Positions 6,116 to 6,416 of a stretch of DNA of 6,416 bases are shown in pieces. The stretch lies in assembly GCA_030917225.1 (NCBI GenBank), contig JAUPVD010000128.1, forward strand, positions 1 through 6,416, given 5' to 3'. Position 1 is the stretch's first letter, and every line of letters begins with the position of its first letter. The position numbers and the translations under genes are program-made. The notes beneath the pieces are model-generated. The model ran no database searches. It was not told where the DNA came from and saw only the letters and a program-made list of their open reading frames with translations. The stretch is from Pseudomonadota bacterium (GTDB taxonomy: Bacteria > Pseudomonadota > Gammaproteobacteria > Burkholderiales > Rhodocyclaceae).

Positions 6116-6131
6116 GCCGCCTGCGGGTGGC
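6116..6131 (+). terminator. Possible weak terminator after the reductase operon
   Basis: GCCGCC (6116-6121), loop TGCG, and GGTGGC (6126-6131) form a six-pair stem with one G-U pair, 22 bases after the stop codon at 6094. The downstream bases (CAGATTGTTTATTC) are only partly T-rich, so termination may be inefficient or Rho-assisted. Confidence 0.4.
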
Positions 6132-6325
6132 CAGATTGTTTATTCAAAATACAAACGACCGCTTTCAGTACATCTGCTGAATGAGTGCAATCGGCCACAA
6201 CCGGCCGGTCGAGGAAATTCCCATAAGCAGACCTTAGCCTCGGGACCGTTTGATTGAAAACCAATAACCTATTCGTGTTTGCGTCTGATTAACTGTTGGG
6301 CATCTCAACTCTCCAAAGGAACGCT
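6132..6325. other. Low-GC intergenic stretch without a convincing gene
   Basis: Together with the terminator, roughly 230 bases (6095-6325) separate two rightward genes. Base composition drops clearly compared with the upstream genes. It holds a perfect 10-base palindrome ACCGGCCGGT (6200-6209) and an 18-codon reading frame at 6181 with no ribosome binding site. Short ORFs on either strand have no recognisable protein features. The promoter of the last gene must lie here, but no clear -35/-10 pair was seen. Confidence 0.5.
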
Positions 6326-6416
6326 ATGCGGTATTCAACCGGCCTTCTATTGATCTACTCTGTTTTCCTTACTGCGCCAATGGCCAGTGCTGAACCAACT
6401 GAAAACACCGTGAACC
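6326..6416 (+). CDS. Start of an exported protein, cut by the window end
   Basis: The first 30 codons of a gene that continues past the window. ATG at 6326 is preceded by AAAGGA (6315-6320) at five bases spacing. The translation begins MRYSTGLLLIYSVFLTAPMA and continues SAEPTENTVN: a positive start, a hydrophobic core and an ASA cleavage site before Glu, a clear Sec signal peptide. The mature protein is exported to the periplasm, outer membrane or beyond. Too little remains to name a family. Codon use is more AT-rich than in the upstream genes, which may mark a differently acquired segment or only the signal peptide. Confidence 0.7.
   Translation, partial: MRYSTGLLLIYSVFLTAPMASAEPTENTVN

Noticed and set aside
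6200..6209. ACCGGCCGGT palindrome as an operator
   Set aside because: A 10-base GC palindrome with no nearby start codon or second site; likely chance or part of a decayed element.
6181..6237. 18-codon ATG frame after the reductase operon
   Set aside because: No ribosome binding site, no coding signature, and too short to support.
6028..6264. 78-codon minus-strand frame in the low-GC stretch
   Set aside because: It overlaps the end of the secreted protein gene, has no ribosome binding site and shows no recognisable protein features.

Overview
The window is chromosomal DNA from a high-GC Gram-negative bacterium. The content (PhaF/PhaI-type phasin, PhaD-like TetR regulator, long two-domain fatty acyl reductase), the GC-rich third codon positions and the AGGAG-type ribosome binding sites suggest a betaproteobacterium, perhaps of the Rhodocyclales. 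That placement is inferred from protein style and is not proven.

Layout. Four genes run leftward from about 3314 to 12 with short gaps (28, 50 and 21 bases) and probably form one operon. In order of transcription they are a phasin with a lysine-rich repeat tail, a patatin-like acyl hydrolase, a TetR-family regulator closely resembling PhaD of Pseudomonas, and a cytosolic TPR protein. A 159-base divergent control region (3315-3473) separates this operon from a rightward pair: a 663-residue two-domain fatty acyl-CoA/ACP reductase of the Marinobacter Maqu_2220 type, and 26 bases later a 200-residue secreted protein built from two copies of one ~60-residue module. A weak hairpin terminator follows. 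After it come about 230 bases of lower-GC DNA without a convincing gene, then the start of a new gene for an exported protein that runs off the window.

How it may work together. Phasins coat polyhydroxyalkanoate (PHA) or neutral-lipid granules, patatins hydrolyse acyl esters, PhaD-type regulators control phasin genes in response to a fatty-acid-derived signal, and the reductase makes fatty alcohols (wax ester precursors) from acyl thioesters. The divergent arrangement around one palindrome-containing control region suggests a module that handles acyl-CoA flux and carbon storage granules. Joining a PhaD/phasin unit to a fatty-alcohol-forming reductase is the most interesting aspect of the window. 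The individual families are known; the functional link is inference. No rRNA, tRNA, insertion sequence or CRISPR array was seen.
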